Source: an uncultured Rubrobacteraceae bacterium (GTDB taxonomy: Bacteria > Actinomycetota > Rubrobacteria > Rubrobacterales > Rubrobacteraceae). From it: a stretch of DNA of 41,836 bases. Positions within the stretch are counted from its first letter, which is position 1. Every line of letters starts with the position of its first letter. The position numbers and the translations under genes are program-made. Where the stretch lies: NCBI GenBank assembly GCA_902806015.1, contig CADCUZ010000052.1:1-41836 (forward strand), read 5' to 3'. The notes under the pieces are model-generated. The model worked only from the letters and a program-made list of their open reading frames with translations. It searched no databases and was not told where the DNA came from. Below, in pieces: positions 1-8,520 of the stretch.

Positions 1-292
1 GTCCCCAGTCGTGCTCGGAAATCCCGGCGGGGAACTCCACGCCCTGCTCCTTGAGGCTGCTTACCGTCTCGTCTAGGCCGCCCTCGGGTTGGAAGGTGAC
101 GACCGGGCCCCCATCCGCCCCCGCGCCGCCGGGCTCGCGGCCGTTGAGCCCGACGGTGAGCCCGTTGGCGTCCACCTCCGCCCAAGGACCGTCTTCTTTC
201 TGAATCGGGAGCCCCAAAGTGTCCCGGTAGAAGCCCTTGGCCCGCTCTATGTCCTCGACGGGCATCCAGACTACCGCTACGCCGTGAATCAT
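1..292 (-). CDS. VOC/glyoxalase-fold protein, C-terminus cut by window edge
   Basis: The reading begins at an ATG at 292 with an AGGAGG ribosome site 4 nt upstream and runs off the left edge, so only about 97 residues are visible. The start MIHGVAVVWMPVED followed by ERAKGFYRDTLGLP is the usual first beta-alpha unit of the vicinal oxygen chelate fold (glyoxalase, bleomycin resistance and extradiol dioxygenase group). A later GLTVGLNG and a VVTFQPEGGLDE segment fit the second half of the first module. The substrate cannot be told from this part, and the metal ligand at the C-terminal end is outside the window. Confidence 0.85.
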   Translation of the reverse strand, partial: MIHGVAVVWMPVEDIERAKGFYRDTLGLPIQKEDGPWAEVDANGLTVGLNGREPGGAGADGGPVVTFQPEGGLDETVSSLKEQGVEFPAGISEHDWG

Positions 293-463
293 TCTGCCTC
301 CTTGCTGCACGCTTACGAACACCACGATTGCAGGTGATACCCCCTCAGGCAGTAAGCAAACTAACCGAACGGTTTCAGTAACCCTCGGCGAACCGTTGAT
401 TCGGATAATTGACCTGTTTATGCGGATTTTCATACCTCAGCGAACAACAGCGAACCTATGAAT

Positions 464-510
464 TCGGATTGTGGCTCCGAAGGTCGCGAGTTCGAGCCCC
501 GTCGGTCACC
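464..510 (+). pseudogene. 3' fragment of a tRNA-His(GUG) gene, candidate attachment site
   Basis: A five-pair anticodon stem TCGGA/TCCGA (464-468 with 476-480) encloses a 7-base loop TTGTGGC with anticodon GTG at 471-473. A T-arm follows (486-490 with 498-502, loop TTCGAGC, one A-C mismatch), then CGGTCAC and a C at the discriminator position, as expected of tRNA-His. Nothing upstream forms a D-arm or a matching 5' acceptor strand, so the gene is truncated at about base 463. An element that integrates in the 3' part of a tRNA gene leaves exactly such a fragment, and a dead tyrosine integrase lies 60 bases away. The role as an att site is inference. Confidence 0.7.
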
Positions 511-573
511 CCCTGTTTTGCAGGGAGAACGTGCGGCCCAGGTTACTTACCGGGCCTCTTGTACTGCAACCCG

Positions 574-968
574 CTAGCCGAAAGATTCGTCTAACCCTTC
601 CACGGCGTCGCCACCTATGTCCTCCAAGAGGTGGGAGTAGCGGTCCATCGTCCGCGTGATAGAGGAGTGCCCGAGCAGCGACTGCACTATCTTCGGGTGC
701 TTGCCCCTCCTGAACAACTCAGTGGCGAAGGTGTGACACAGGCTGTGGAACGTGAAACCCTGATTCTGCAATCCTGACTTCTTTAGTAGGACCGTGAACT
801 CTCGGTTGTAGAGGTTGCTATGGTTTATCGGCTTGCCCACACGATTGGGGAGGAAGAGGCCTAATCCTCCCAAAGTGCTCCTAGCCGCAGCCTCTTTTCG
901 TTCTGCCGTAGCCTGTGGGCCTTGAGAGTGGCCACGGCGCTCCTGTTGAGGGGCACGTTTATCTTTTG
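574..968 (-). pseudogene. Tyrosine recombinase (integrase) catalytic-domain remnant
   Basis: The C-terminal half of a phage-type tyrosine integrase is visible in two frames. One frame gives INVPLNRSAVATLKAHR...LRLGALWED and then stops. After a frameshift near 864-867 the other frame continues GLFLPNRVGKPINHSNL, then HSLCHTFATELF and LGHSSITRTMDRYSHLL. The family's catalytic HxxR motif reads HSLC, so the second catalytic arginine is a cysteine. The late LGH and the tyrosine nucleophile are kept. The N-terminal arm-binding and core-binding domains are absent; the reading is joined in frame to an unrelated broken gene upstream. The stop lies about 60 bases from the tRNA-His fragment. The enzyme cannot be active. 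Confidence 0.85.
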
Positions 969-1460
969 TTCTACAGTCTTCTGAGCAACCATTAACACCG
1001 CCCACACGACCGAGCTGGCGTCCTCCCCCTTCAAGGTGTTGGTGGGCTTGAGGGAACGAAAGCGCTTGAGCGCGTTGTGTGTTTTCCGACTGTATTTGGC
1101 CTCGAAGCGTACGTCTTCGGGGTGGGTGGCGGCGTAGGGATTTTCCTCGATCGAGCGCAGGAACCTTGCCCTCCTGTGTATACCCCCTTCTACTCGCTTT
1201 TGGGAGAGAGCTATTGTCTCCGACTCGTAGCGTGTGATGCGGTGGAGCCTCCAAGAGAGTAGCGCTACGCGTTCCACCAGCGTGGCTTCCAGATGACCTA
1301 CGGGAGAGAGGTTCTTTATGATCCCGTCACGGTGGCTCTCTCAGTCCTCCCGATCTTCCATGCCGGGGACAACCGGAGCGGGGGAGCTGATGCCGTGGCG
1401 GGTGGCGTTCCACCTCACGACCGCCTTGCCGTTCTTAGTGGTGGGTCCGCCTCCGTTCAT
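966..1460 (-). pseudogene. Broken hypothetical gene (TKNGKAVVRWNATRHGI family)
   Basis: An ATG at 1460 overlaps the stop of the upstream gene as ATGA. The reading MNGGGPTTKNGKAVVRWN...GISSPAPVVPGMED is interrupted by a TGA at 1341-1343, then continues in the same frame as ESHRDGIIKNLSPVGHLEA, ERVALLSWRLHRITRYESE and GEDASSVVWAVLMVAQ. Sense on both sides of a single stop shows recent decay. I recall similar proteins of unknown function in Rubrobacter genomes, but I cannot name a function. The 3' end is fused in frame to the integrase remnant at about 966, so the native C-terminus is lost. Confidence 0.6.
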
Positions 1461-1858
1461 GGCCGCTGGTCTCCCTCTGTGCTCTTGCGCTCCAAAAGGT
1501 GCAACGCTATCTCCTGGGACACCCAGAGGCCCGTATCCGGCCTCTGCCATATGATCTTCCCGTCGCGCTCCTTGGGCTCGAAACCGGAAGCCTCAAGTTC
1601 GTGGCTTTCGGAATTCGAATAGATAGGCTCGTATTGTCGGATGGCCTGTTCGTCCACGATGGCTTCGCTATCGGCACGCGAACGAGTCTCGGTTCGACGA
1701 GTACGGGTTTGCTTAGCACGTTTCAGATAACCGCTTATGACGTACCCCCTTCTCCATGAAGTTGGTTTGCGAAATAAGCGAAAGCAGCGAAATAACTGTT
1801 GGAGCCGCCACCTTTCCTCGCTTCGTTCGCCTATTTCGCCGCTCACTTTGCGAACCAC
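1457..1858 (-). CDS. Hypothetical protein coupled to the broken downstream gene
   Basis: The last 70 or so residues look coherent: EPIYSNSESHELEASGFEP, then ERDGKIIWQRPDTGLWVSQE and IALHLLERKS. The stop overlaps the next gene's ATG (ATGA at 1457-1460), which argues for a translated pair. The start is doubtful. The listed GTG at 1858 puts the first 30 residues inside an imperfect inverted repeat, and a GTG within the sequence EAIVDEQ is an alternative that would give about 57 residues. I do not recognise a function. The pair seems to belong to the inserted DNA that cut the neighbouring permease gene. Confidence 0.4.
   Translation of the reverse strand: MVRKVSGEIGERSEERWRLQQLFRCFRLFRKPTSWRRGYVISGYLKRAKQTRTRRTETRSRADSEAIVDEQAIRQYEPIYSNSESHELEASGFEPKERDGKIIWQRPDTGLWVSQEIALHLLERKSTEGDQRP
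1769..1839. repeat. Imperfect inverted repeat rich in GCGAAA motifs
   Basis: The left arm 1769-1791 (starting GCGAAATAAGCGAAAG) matches the reverse complement of 1817-1839 (starting GCGAAATAGGCGAACG) at about 19 of 23 positions, with a 25-base loop. The left arm carries three near-direct copies of AGCGAAA. A weaker related string with two copies of AGCGAAC lies at 439-455, beside the tRNA fragment. The repeat sits about 60 bases from the point where the TauE/SafE gene loses homology, so it may mark an element end. It could also be only a transcription terminator. Confidence 0.55.
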
Positions 1859-2487
1859 CTCTCCGCAGGCCTGCCGCCGGTGCCTTCGTTTTGCTCTCTC
1901 ACGACGCCGATTACCAGCTGAAGAAGCGCCTTGAGCGCATTGAGTCTCTGCAGCTCGTCGTCGAAGAAGGGACCTAGGAGGGCGAGTACGGCCACGCCCA
2001 AGGCGGCGCCGAAGTAGCCGTAAACGGCAGCCAACGTCTGGCCTGCCAGGGAAACCACGCCCGGACGCTCGTGGGAGCCGGCACGCTTGCCTAGCCGCCG
2101 CCCGATAGCCGGCCGGACGACCAGCAACGCGCAGGCGGCGAGGATTAGGAAAGGAACGATATCCTCGAAGTCGCCCTGCAAGCTAACCAGGATCAGCCCG
2201 ACGCCGGTGATGCTGCCTAACGCGCTAACCGCCGCTAGCGGTACGATCCGCCGGCCCTGACCACGAAGTCTTTCGCGGTAGCCCCAGACGCCTGCGAAGT
2301 AGCCAGGGACAACAGCGATGTTGTTGGTGACATTGGCGAGTAGCGGCGGATACCCTACGGCGATCAGCGCGGGAAAGCTGACGAGCGAACCGCCGCCCGC
2401 AGCTGCATTGATCGCCCCGGCGAGGAAGCCGGCCGCGGTGAGCAGCGCGACTGCCCGGTGCTCAAATCCATCGCGGACGGGTGCCAA
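1843..2487 (-). pseudogene. TauE/SafE-family sulfite/anion exporter, C-terminally truncated
   Basis: A TTG start at 2487 directly follows an in-frame TGA. The N-terminal GAINAAAGGGSLVSFPALIAVGYPP with LLANVTNNIAVVPG is the first TauE/SafE repeat, and NALKALLQLVIGVV opens the second. Homology ends at about base 1900. The frame then adds 19 unrelated residues and stops inside the inverted-repeat region, so the last three or so membrane helices of this normally 250-residue permease are missing. It lies 37 bases downstream of the glycosyltransferase on the same strand. Truncation by the element on its left is the simplest reading. Confidence 0.8.
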
Positions 2488-2523
2488 TCATATGGGTGCA
2501 CGGTTGCGGCGCTTTGGGCCTGG

Positions 2524-4080
2524 CTATGCGGATTTGCCGGCGATGGTCACGAGCTGCTCGGCTAGCGTCGTCCAACTCAGGTGTTCGACGCTGTTACGCC
2601 GTACGATGCGCGAGCACTCGCTGCGCTCGCTCTCCGAACGCTTTAGGTAATCCGTTAGGGCATGGGCCATGTTCTCCTCGAACCCGACCATGTCGATGTG
2701 CGGATCGAATGGCAATCCCCGTCCGACGATCTCTCCGGCCTCCCGTAGTCCCGAGTGGTCAGCGACAAACGGGACGATCCCGCTGGCGGCGAACTCCGCG
2801 GCGACGAGACCGAAGGTCTCGGGGAAGATGGAGGGCACCACCCCTACATCAGCCGCCGGCATGAGCTTCGTCAGTTCCTCGTGGCGGAGCGGGCCGATGA
2901 TCTCCACACTATGCGCTATACCGGCAGCGTCACCCATCAACTCCGGGGATACCTCAAAGTGCTCCAGGGGACCCGCGGGACCCCCTTCGAGCGCTTTGCC
3001 CAATTCCGATAGCCTCTGGAGCAACTTCTCATCTCCGTCGCTCAGGGCCTCGGTGAGTGCCTCGAGCCCTTCGCGGAAGGTGCCAAAGCCGACAATGAGG
3101 AGACGCGCCTCCATCTGACAGCGCATCCGGGCAAAGGCCGAGAGAAGGCTGTGAACGCCTTTCGAGTGGATGAGCTTGCCCACATAGACCACCAGCGGAG
3201 AGTCGGCGGCGAGAAAACCCTTGAGTCGTTCTCCGGCATCACGGTCGTGCGAGCGTGCGTCGTAGGAGGCCGCGATCTCGCGGAGCCTTGCCAATAGTTC
3301 GTCGGCGCTCTGGGAGCGCTTCGGGGCGGCTCGCAAGGCTACTCGCTGTTCGGGGCCGCGTCCGTTACCGCCGTCCAGGCCATCGAGAACGCGGAGATCC
3401 AGGTTATCTGGCCGGAAGAGGTCGGTGTCCACACCGCCCGGAAGGGCCACGGCCTTGGCCGCCAGGTCGGGATAATCCTCGGCGATGGTGCTAGCGCTGT
3501 CGTAAGAGAGGGCCACTATGGTCTTCGCGCCCTCCAGTCCCTCGTGGGTGACCCGCCGGTACTTTTCGCTCTTGCGCGAGACGTATTGCAGGGCGCTACC
3601 GTGAACGATGCTCGCGTACGGAACACCGGTGCCCGCCAGAGCGCGGTGCGCGATCAAAGGTCCTGGTACGGCGTGGTTCGTGACGACCGCCTCCGGGCCA
3701 GAGGCATCCAAGACACTCCGTACCGCGGCGACATTCTTACTTAGGTAAGACTCGAACTGCTCTTCCGTCAGGTCCAGGAAGGTCTTGATCCGCCAACCCG
3801 GGTAGTCATCGAAGACGTAGACCGGCAGGAGCCCACCTATCTCCGGTCGGTAGACGACGCAGCGCCCCGGGTAGGCGGTGGCTTGATTTCCCTGCTTCTC
3901 GATACGGTCCTTTTCGACAACAGCGAACTCGTCCACGAAATCGTAGGAGAGCGGCTCAGGCTCCTGACACAGAAGGTGTACCTCGTGACCCTCGCGCACT
4001 AGGGCGCGGCAGAGGTTCTGAACATAGACGTTGCTGCCGGTATCGGAGAGCATGTATCCGTGGGTCATAATCAGTCTCAT
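2524..4080 (-). CDS. Glycosyltransferase family 4 (GT-B fold)
   Basis: 518 residues starting MRLIMTHGYMLSDTGSNVYV, the glycine-rich N-terminal Rossmann half of GT4 enzymes, with REGHEVHLLCQ after it. The C-terminal donor-binding half has PLVVYVGKLIHSKGVHSLLSAF, then PSIFPETFGLVAAEFAASG, which holds the EX7E motif used for the sugar-nucleotide ribose and phosphate. An insert of about 60 residues (roughly 235-290) separates the halves and makes the protein longer than the usual 380-420. The acceptor and donor sugars cannot be told. The gene heads an apparent transcript with the truncated permease. No strong ribosome site precedes the ATG. Confidence 0.88.
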   Translation of the reverse strand: MRLIMTHGYMLSDTGSNVYVQNLCRALVREGHEVHLLCQEPEPLSYDFVDEFAVVEKDRIEKQGNQATAYPGRCVVYRPEIGGLLPVYVFDDYPGWRIKTFLDLTEEQFESYLSKNVAAVRSVLDASGPEAVVTNHAVPGPLIAHRALAGTGVPYASIVHGSALQYVSRKSEKYRRVTHEGLEGAKTIVALSYDSASTIAEDYPDLAAKAVALPGGVDTDLFRPDNLDLRVLDGLDGGNGRGPEQRVALRAAPKRSQSADELLARLREIAASYDARSHDRDAGERLKGFLAADSPLVVYVGKLIHSKGVHSLLSAFARMRCQMEARLLIVGFGTFREGLEALTEALSDGDEKLLQRLSELGKALEGGPAGPLEHFEVSPELMGDAAGIAHSVEIIGPLRHEELTKLMPAADVGVVPSIFPETFGLVAAEFAASGIVPFVADHSGLREAGEIVGRGLPFDPHIDMVGFEENMAHALTDYLKRSESERSECSRIVRRNSVEHLSWTTLAEQLVTIAGKSA

Positions 4081-4220
4081 GTCACCGTCCCGAACTCGGA
4101 TCCGCGGCCGGATCTACTCTGCTATTCTCGCATAGTGGAAGGTGGGATTCGTTCAGACTAAGACGGCGGAGAAGCAAACTACCGGGGCTTCATGCCTCGC
4201 GGAAGGCGAGCGCTGATCTC

Positions 4221-4745
4221 ATGCCGAAGACGAGCGCTAACGGTACTCGGCAAGCTCTGAAGCATTGGGAAGCGGTACCCATCTCCGCTCTCCTCGCGCA
4301 GGCGGATGAGGCACGGAGCGTAAGGCGCAACTGGACGGGCGTTCGGGTTCCCGGGCACTGGCAGCTCCAAGACCCCTTCACAACGTACCAGGGGATCGTG
4401 CTGTACCGGTGCAGGTTCGTCAGGCAACCAGCGGCCCGAGAAGAGATGGTTTCCCTGCGCTTCGAGGCCGTCTACTATTCGGCGCGCGTTTGGCTGAACG
4501 GCTCATACCTGGGCGAGCATCAGGGTTACTTTGCTGCTTTTGAGTTCGACGTGACCGACATACTCGCAGAAGACGCCGAGAACGAGCTCCTGGTGGAAGT
4601 CAGCAGCCCCGAGGAACTTGCAGAGAACGATCGGGTCGGGTTCTTCTACGCGCTGCCGATTAGGACGCCGGAGCCGAAGACCAGGGCGCCGCCGAGGATG
4701 ACCTGGAAGGCGCTCATCCAGAAGCTCATCGCGAAGTACCTGTAG
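4221..4745 (+). pseudogene. Glycoside hydrolase family 2, N-terminal sugar-binding domain fragment
   Basis: Only the jelly-roll sugar-binding domain of a beta-galactosidase-like GH2 enzyme remains. Diagnostic segments are VRVPGHWQLQDPFTTYQGI, LRFEAVYYSARVWLNGSYLG and HQGYFAAFEFDVTDIL. Recognisable sequence ends near base 4630-4640. After that the frame simply reads through the antisense of the VIT gene to a stop at 4743-4745. The immunoglobulin-like and TIM-barrel catalytic domains (normally several hundred more residues) are absent, so the product cannot hydrolyse glycosides. A deletion joining this 5' part to the tail of the VIT gene is likely. Confidence 0.75.
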
Positions 4746-5188
4746 CGGATGTAGGAGATCACCAACAACTCCAACCCCACTACCGCGAAGGCCACGTAGA
4801 GGGCCACGCCGACGTCTGGCAACAAGAACGGCAATGTGTGCATGATCCCCCCGACGAAGGTCGCAATGCCCGTGATAGCGCCCCGGAGCACCGGGCCGCC
4901 ACGTCCGGTTAGGGACCCGTCGTCGGAGAGCCCCTCGGAGAAGGCCATGCTGATCGCCGCGCCAATCGCCGCCGCGAGCCCAACCAGGAACGCGAACCGC
5001 GCGTCCTTGCTGGCCACCGCTATCGCGAAGACCGGCGCCAGCGTCGAGACCGACCCGTCCATCAAGCCGATCAAGGCCGGCTGAACCACCTTTAACACGA
5101 AGTCCTTGCTGTGCCCGGAGACCGTCATCTCCCGACCCCCAAGGCCCAGCCTCTCCATTAGCGCCGCCACTAAACCGTCCTCCCGCAT
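4646..5188 (-). CDS. VIT/CCC1-family metal transporter domain protein
   Basis: 180 residues of membrane protein beginning MREDGLVAALMERLGLGG. GLMDGSVSTLAPVFAIAVAS matches the first helix of VIT1/CCC1 iron/manganese transporters. GAAISMAFSEGLSDDG follows as the usual second-helix motif. Further helices are seen at GGIMHTLPFLLPDVG, ALYVAFAVVGLELLVISYI and FQVILGGALVFGSGVLIG. It resembles the membrane half of MbfA-type exporters without the N-terminal ferritin-like domain. Its stop lies inside the reading of the glycoside hydrolase fragment on the other strand. A palindrome about 70 bases upstream may be a metal-responsive operator. Confidence 0.8.
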   Translation of the reverse strand: MREDGLVAALMERLGLGGREMTVSGHSKDFVLKVVQPALIGLMDGSVSTLAPVFAIAVASKDARFAFLVGLAAAIGAAISMAFSEGLSDDGSLTGRGGPVLRGAITGIATFVGGIMHTLPFLLPDVGVALYVAFAVVGLELLVISYIRYRYFAMSFWMSAFQVILGGALVFGSGVLIGSA

Positions 5189-5257
5189 GCCCGCAAAACC
5201 TTCCCCCTTAGTTTAGGCAGAACAGGACATAAATCAAGAACAATTCTTTTTATTGGT

Positions 5258-5272
5258 TAATGGGAACCATTA
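5258..5272. promoter_or_regulatory. Perfect palindrome upstream of the VIT gene, Fur-family-like operator
   Basis: TAATGGGAACCATTA is a perfect 6-3-6 palindrome in an AT-rich stretch (5230-5275) that stands out from the GC-rich surroundings. It lies about 70 bases upstream of the VIT start codon. Zur and Fur boxes are often A/T-rich palindromes of comparable length, and the downstream gene is a metal transporter, so a metalloregulator site is a reasonable guess. I see no match strong enough to name the regulator. Confidence 0.45.
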
Positions 5273-5531
5273 TCGTTCGAAGGGACCATAAAGGCTCGTT
5301 TTCCTGCTTTTGGCGGTGGTGTTGGGAACGGTTTTCTCCCGCTGGGTCGGCGGGTGGCTTTAGCGCTGAGAGGTGCCGGAACTCGTCGTCCTCGCGAAAG
5401 CGTGCTGGTCGAGTGCCCGTGGCCGCGCGAGACGACGGGGACTGCGGTGGCGCGCTCTCGGGGACGTACGGGGTGCTTACCGCGGCCTCGAGACGGCGCT
5501 CTCCGGGGGGCGCCAGACCGACGCACGGGAG

Positions 5532-8285
5532 TTACAAAGCCCTCTGATACAGGTCCAACTCGGCCTTGACGACCATGTCCTCCATGTCGCGGCGGAGCCG
5601 GAATCCCAGGCGTTCGGTTATGCGCTGCATGGGGTGGTTGTCCAGCAGGATCTCGGCAGTTATACGACGCAGGCCCTCGGCGCGGCCGACCTCGAGGAGG
5701 CGGCCCACGAGGAGGGTTCCCAGGCCCCGGCGCTGGAAGCGGTCGCTCACGAGGACGGAGAACTCGGCCTCACCGGCGACTGCGCCGTGGCGGCTCAGGC
5801 GGGACACGCCCATGATCTCGCACTCCCCCGTCTTTGGGTCGGTGCGCTCGGCGACGAGGGCCATCTCGCGGTCGTAGTCTATAAAGCAGATGCGCGTAAG
5901 GCGCTCGTGGGCGGTGCGCTGGTCGAGCTTCATCATGTGAAAGTAGCGCATGTAGACGCTTTGTTCGGAGAGCGACGCGTGGAACTGGACCATGAGGGGC
6001 TCGTCCTCCGGACGGATGGGGCGGACTCGCACCTGGGCGCCGTCCAAGGCCTCCTCGTCGGAGACGTACTGGGCGGGGTAGGGGCGGATGGCGGTGCGGG
6101 GGAGGTCTTCCTCTTCTGTTTGCGGGTCGTGCAGGACCACGCGGGCGTCGAGGGCGACGAGGCGTTCGGGGGAGGCCAGGAGCGGGTTTATGTCGAGCTC
6201 CTTGATCCAGGGCTGCTCGACGACGAGGCTGGAGAAGCGCACGAGCAGCTTCTCTAGGGCCCCCACGTCCACCGGCGCCTGGCCGCGAACCCCACCCAAG
6301 GCCTCGAAGACTCGGGTGCGTTCCATCATGCGACGGGCGAACGTGGTGGTTAGCGGTGGGAGGGCCAGTGCCCTATCCCGGTAGACCTCGACGAGCGAGC
6401 CGCCCGAGCCGAAGAGCAGCACCGGTCCGAACTGCGGGTCTAGGCTGCTGCCGATTATGAGCTCGTGGCCGTCGAGGCTCACCATCGGCTGCACCGCCGC
6501 GCCGCCGAAGTCCTCGGGGCGGAAGTTTTCGTGGACGGAGGACCGCATCTCCTCGAAGGCTTGGCGGACCTCGTCGGCGTTTTGCAGGTTCAGGCGGACT
6601 CCGCCCACGTCGGTCTTGTGGGTGATGGTCTCGGAGTCCAGCTTGAGGACGGCGGGGTAGCCCATGCGTTCCGCCAAGCCGACGGCCTCCTCCGCGCTGC
6701 GAGCCACCTCCGTCTGGACGGTCGGGATGCCGTAGGCGGCGAGGACCTTCTTCGCCTCGAACTCGGTGAGGATGGTGCGGCCGGCGTCGCGGGCGCCCGC
6801 GATGACCTCCTCGGCCCTCTCGCGGTCGGCGTCGGTCTCTTCCGCGAGTTCCGGGGTTTCGTAGATGCCGCGCAGGTTGTAGGTGTAGCGCCACATGTTG
6901 GTGAAGGCGCGGGCGGCGTCGTCGGGGAATTCGAAGGTCGGGATGCCGGCGCCGTTCAGTACGGACTCGCCGGCGGCGATCTCCGCTCCGCCCATCCAGC
7001 TCGCGAGCACCGGCTTGCCGGTCTTGCTTGCGTAGGGGGCGAGGCGCTCGGCGGTGGCTGTCGGGTCGGTCATGTCCTGGGGCGTCAGCACGACCAGCAG
7101 GCCGTCGCTCTCCGGGTCTTCGGCGGCCGTCTCGAGGGCCTTCGCGTAACGCTCCGGGTCGGCGTCGCCGAGAACGTCCACGGGGTTGCCGTGGCTCCAG
7201 GGGGCGGGCAGGACGTCGTTGAGCTTCTCCATCGTCTGCGGCGAGATCTCCGCGAGTTCGCCTCCGCCAGCTATGAGGGCGTCGGTGGCGAGAACGCCGG
7301 GGCCGCCGGCGTTGGTCAAGATGGTGAGGCGCGGTCCGCGAGGGCGGGGCTGCTTGCCGAGGACCTCGGCCATGGCGAAGAGCTCGGAGATCGCGCTCAC
7401 GCGCAGCACGCCGCTGCGGCTGAAGGCGGCGTCGAGCACCTCGTCGGAGCCGGTAAGCGAGCCGGTGTGGGAGGCGGCGGCCTTGCCGGCGGCCTCCGTG
7501 CGGCCCGCCTTTATGACGATGATCGGCTTGGTCAGGGCCACTTCCCTTGCCGCCGACAACAACGAGCGGGCGTCCCCCACGGACTCCATGTAGACGACGA
7601 TGCTCTTGGTCTTCGGGTCGTCGCCGAGGTAGTAGATCAGGTCGCCCCAACCCACGTCCATCATGGTGCCCGCGGAGACGATGTTGGAGAAGCCGACGTT
7701 CTCCTGGAAGCTTCGATCCAAAATGGCAGTGAGCAGCGCCCCGCTCTGGCTCAAAAAGCCGACGCTCCCCGGCCGGGCCATGGCACCCGCGAAGGTGGCG
7801 TTGAGGCCGGTGTTGGGGTTCATCACGCCGAGGCAGTTGGGGCCTATGATCCTCATCCGGCCCTTGCGGGCCTCCTCTAGCACCCGCTCCTCCAGCTCCG
7901 CCCCCTCCGGGCCCGCCTCCCTGAAGCCGGCGGAGATGACGATGGCGCCCACGACGCCGGCCTCGGCGCACTCGGCGATGATGCCCGGCACCGTGGGGGC
8001 GGGGGCCACGATCACGGCGAGGTCCACCTTTTGGGGCACCTCGGAGACCGAGGGGTAGGCCTTGATGCCGAGCACGTTGGGCCGTTTGGAGTTGACCGGG
8101 AAGACCGTGCCGCCGAAGGGGCTTGAGACGAGGTTCCACATGATCGTGCGCCCCACGCTCCCCGGCCGGTCGGTCGCCCCGATCACGGCCACCGTCTCCG
8201 GCCGGAAGATGGCGTCGAGCTGCCCACCCTCGTACCCGAGGACGTCGTGCGCCGGGTCTCCGCTCCTGATTCCCCTCTTCACCAC
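5532..8285 (-). CDS. ADP-forming acyl-CoA synthetase fused to a GNAT acetyltransferase domain
   Basis: 917 residues. Order: CoA-binding Rossmann domain (about 25-160, [14 protein letters not shown]), succinyl-CoA-synthetase-like flavodoxin domains (about 165-480), ATP-grasp domain (about 505-715, [19 protein letters not shown]) and a GNAT domain (about 755-905, [17 protein letters not shown]). The phospho-histidine motif is present as H273 in [10 protein letters not shown]. Related Pat lysine acetyltransferases have the same layout, and their synthetase half is reported to be inactive, so conserved H273 leaves both an acyl-CoA/ATP enzyme and a regulatory acetyltransferase possible. GTG start at 8285 with GGGAGG 6 nt upstream. 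Single-gene transcript. Confidence 0.9.
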   Translation of the reverse strand: MVKRGIRSGDPAHDVLGYEGGQLDAIFRPETVAVIGATDRPGSVGRTIMWNLVSSPFGGTVFPVNSKRPNVLGIKAYPSVSEVPQKVDLAVIVAPAPTVPGIIAECAEAGVVGAIVISAGFREAGPEGAELEERVLEEARKGRMRIIGPNCLGVMNPNTGLNATFAGAMARPGSVGFLSQSGALLTAILDRSFQENVGFSNIVSAGTMMDVGWGDLIYYLGDDPKTKSIVVYMESVGDARSLLSAAREVALTKPIIVIKAGRTEAAGKAAASHTGSLTGSDEVLDAAFSRSGVLRVSAISELFAMAEVLGKQPRPRGPRLTILTNAGGPGVLATDALIAGGGELAEISPQTMEKLNDVLPAPWSHGNPVDVLGDADPERYAKALETAAEDPESDGLLVVLTPQDMTDPTATAERLAPYASKTGKPVLASWMGGAEIAAGESVLNGAGIPTFEFPDDAARAFTNMWRYTYNLRGIYETPELAEETDADRERAEEVIAGARDAGRTILTEFEAKKVLAAYGIPTVQTEVARSAEEAVGLAERMGYPAVLKLDSETITHKTDVGGVRLNLQNADEVRQAFEEMRSSVHENFRPEDFGGAAVQPMVSLDGHELIIGSSLDPQFGPVLLFGSGGSLVEVYRDRALALPPLTTTFARRMMERTRVFEALGGVRGQAPVDVGALEKLLVRFSSLVVEQPWIKELDINPLLASPERLVALDARVVLHDPQTEEEDLPRTAIRPYPAQYVSDEEALDGAQVRVRPIRPEDEPLMVQFHASLSEQSVYMRYFHMMKLDQRTAHERLTRICFIDYDREMALVAERTDPKTGECEIMGVSRLSRHGAVAGEAEFSVLVSDRFQRRGLGTLLVGRLLEVGRAEGLRRITAEILLDNHPMQRITERLGFRLRRDMEDMVVKAELDLYQRAL

Positions 8286-8328
8286 GTGCGCCTCCCTTCG
8301 GTGTTCATACGCCGCGCCTACGCTTTGG

Positions 8329-8358
8329 GCTATATTCCTTGTGCACCTACTTTTGTAA
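8329..8358 (-). promoter_or_regulatory. Putative promoter of the acyl-CoA synthetase/GNAT gene
   Basis: On the minus strand TTACAA (8358-8353) and TATAGC (8334-8329) are separated by 18 bases, a sigma-70-like arrangement about 45 bases upstream of the GTG start at 8285. Both boxes differ from consensus by two bases, so the call is tentative. Confidence 0.35.
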
Positions 8359-8520
8359 CACCGGGTGGGGTTGCGGGGCGTGAAAGCGGGTACCGGCGGA
8401 GGCGCCGAACCCCATCAAGAAAAAGTTAGCCCATTTGTGGGGTGTTGCCCCTAATGCGCGGGTTTATGGTGTCTGTGTCCCTGTCCGCCGGCGGACCCCT
8501 TCCGGACCGTACGGAGCACC

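Noticed and set aside
5273..5531. Possible relic gene between the VIT and acyl-CoA synthetase genes
   Set aside because: A frame reads a hydrophobic stretch and another a LVECPWPRETTG string, but no continuous or recognisable protein can be rebuilt.
6465..7880. Long plus-strand open frame opposite the acyl-CoA synthetase gene
   Set aside because: It is an antisense shadow caused by high GC; its composition (Gly, Val, His, Arg-rich) has no family sense, while the minus strand encodes a clear four-domain enzyme.
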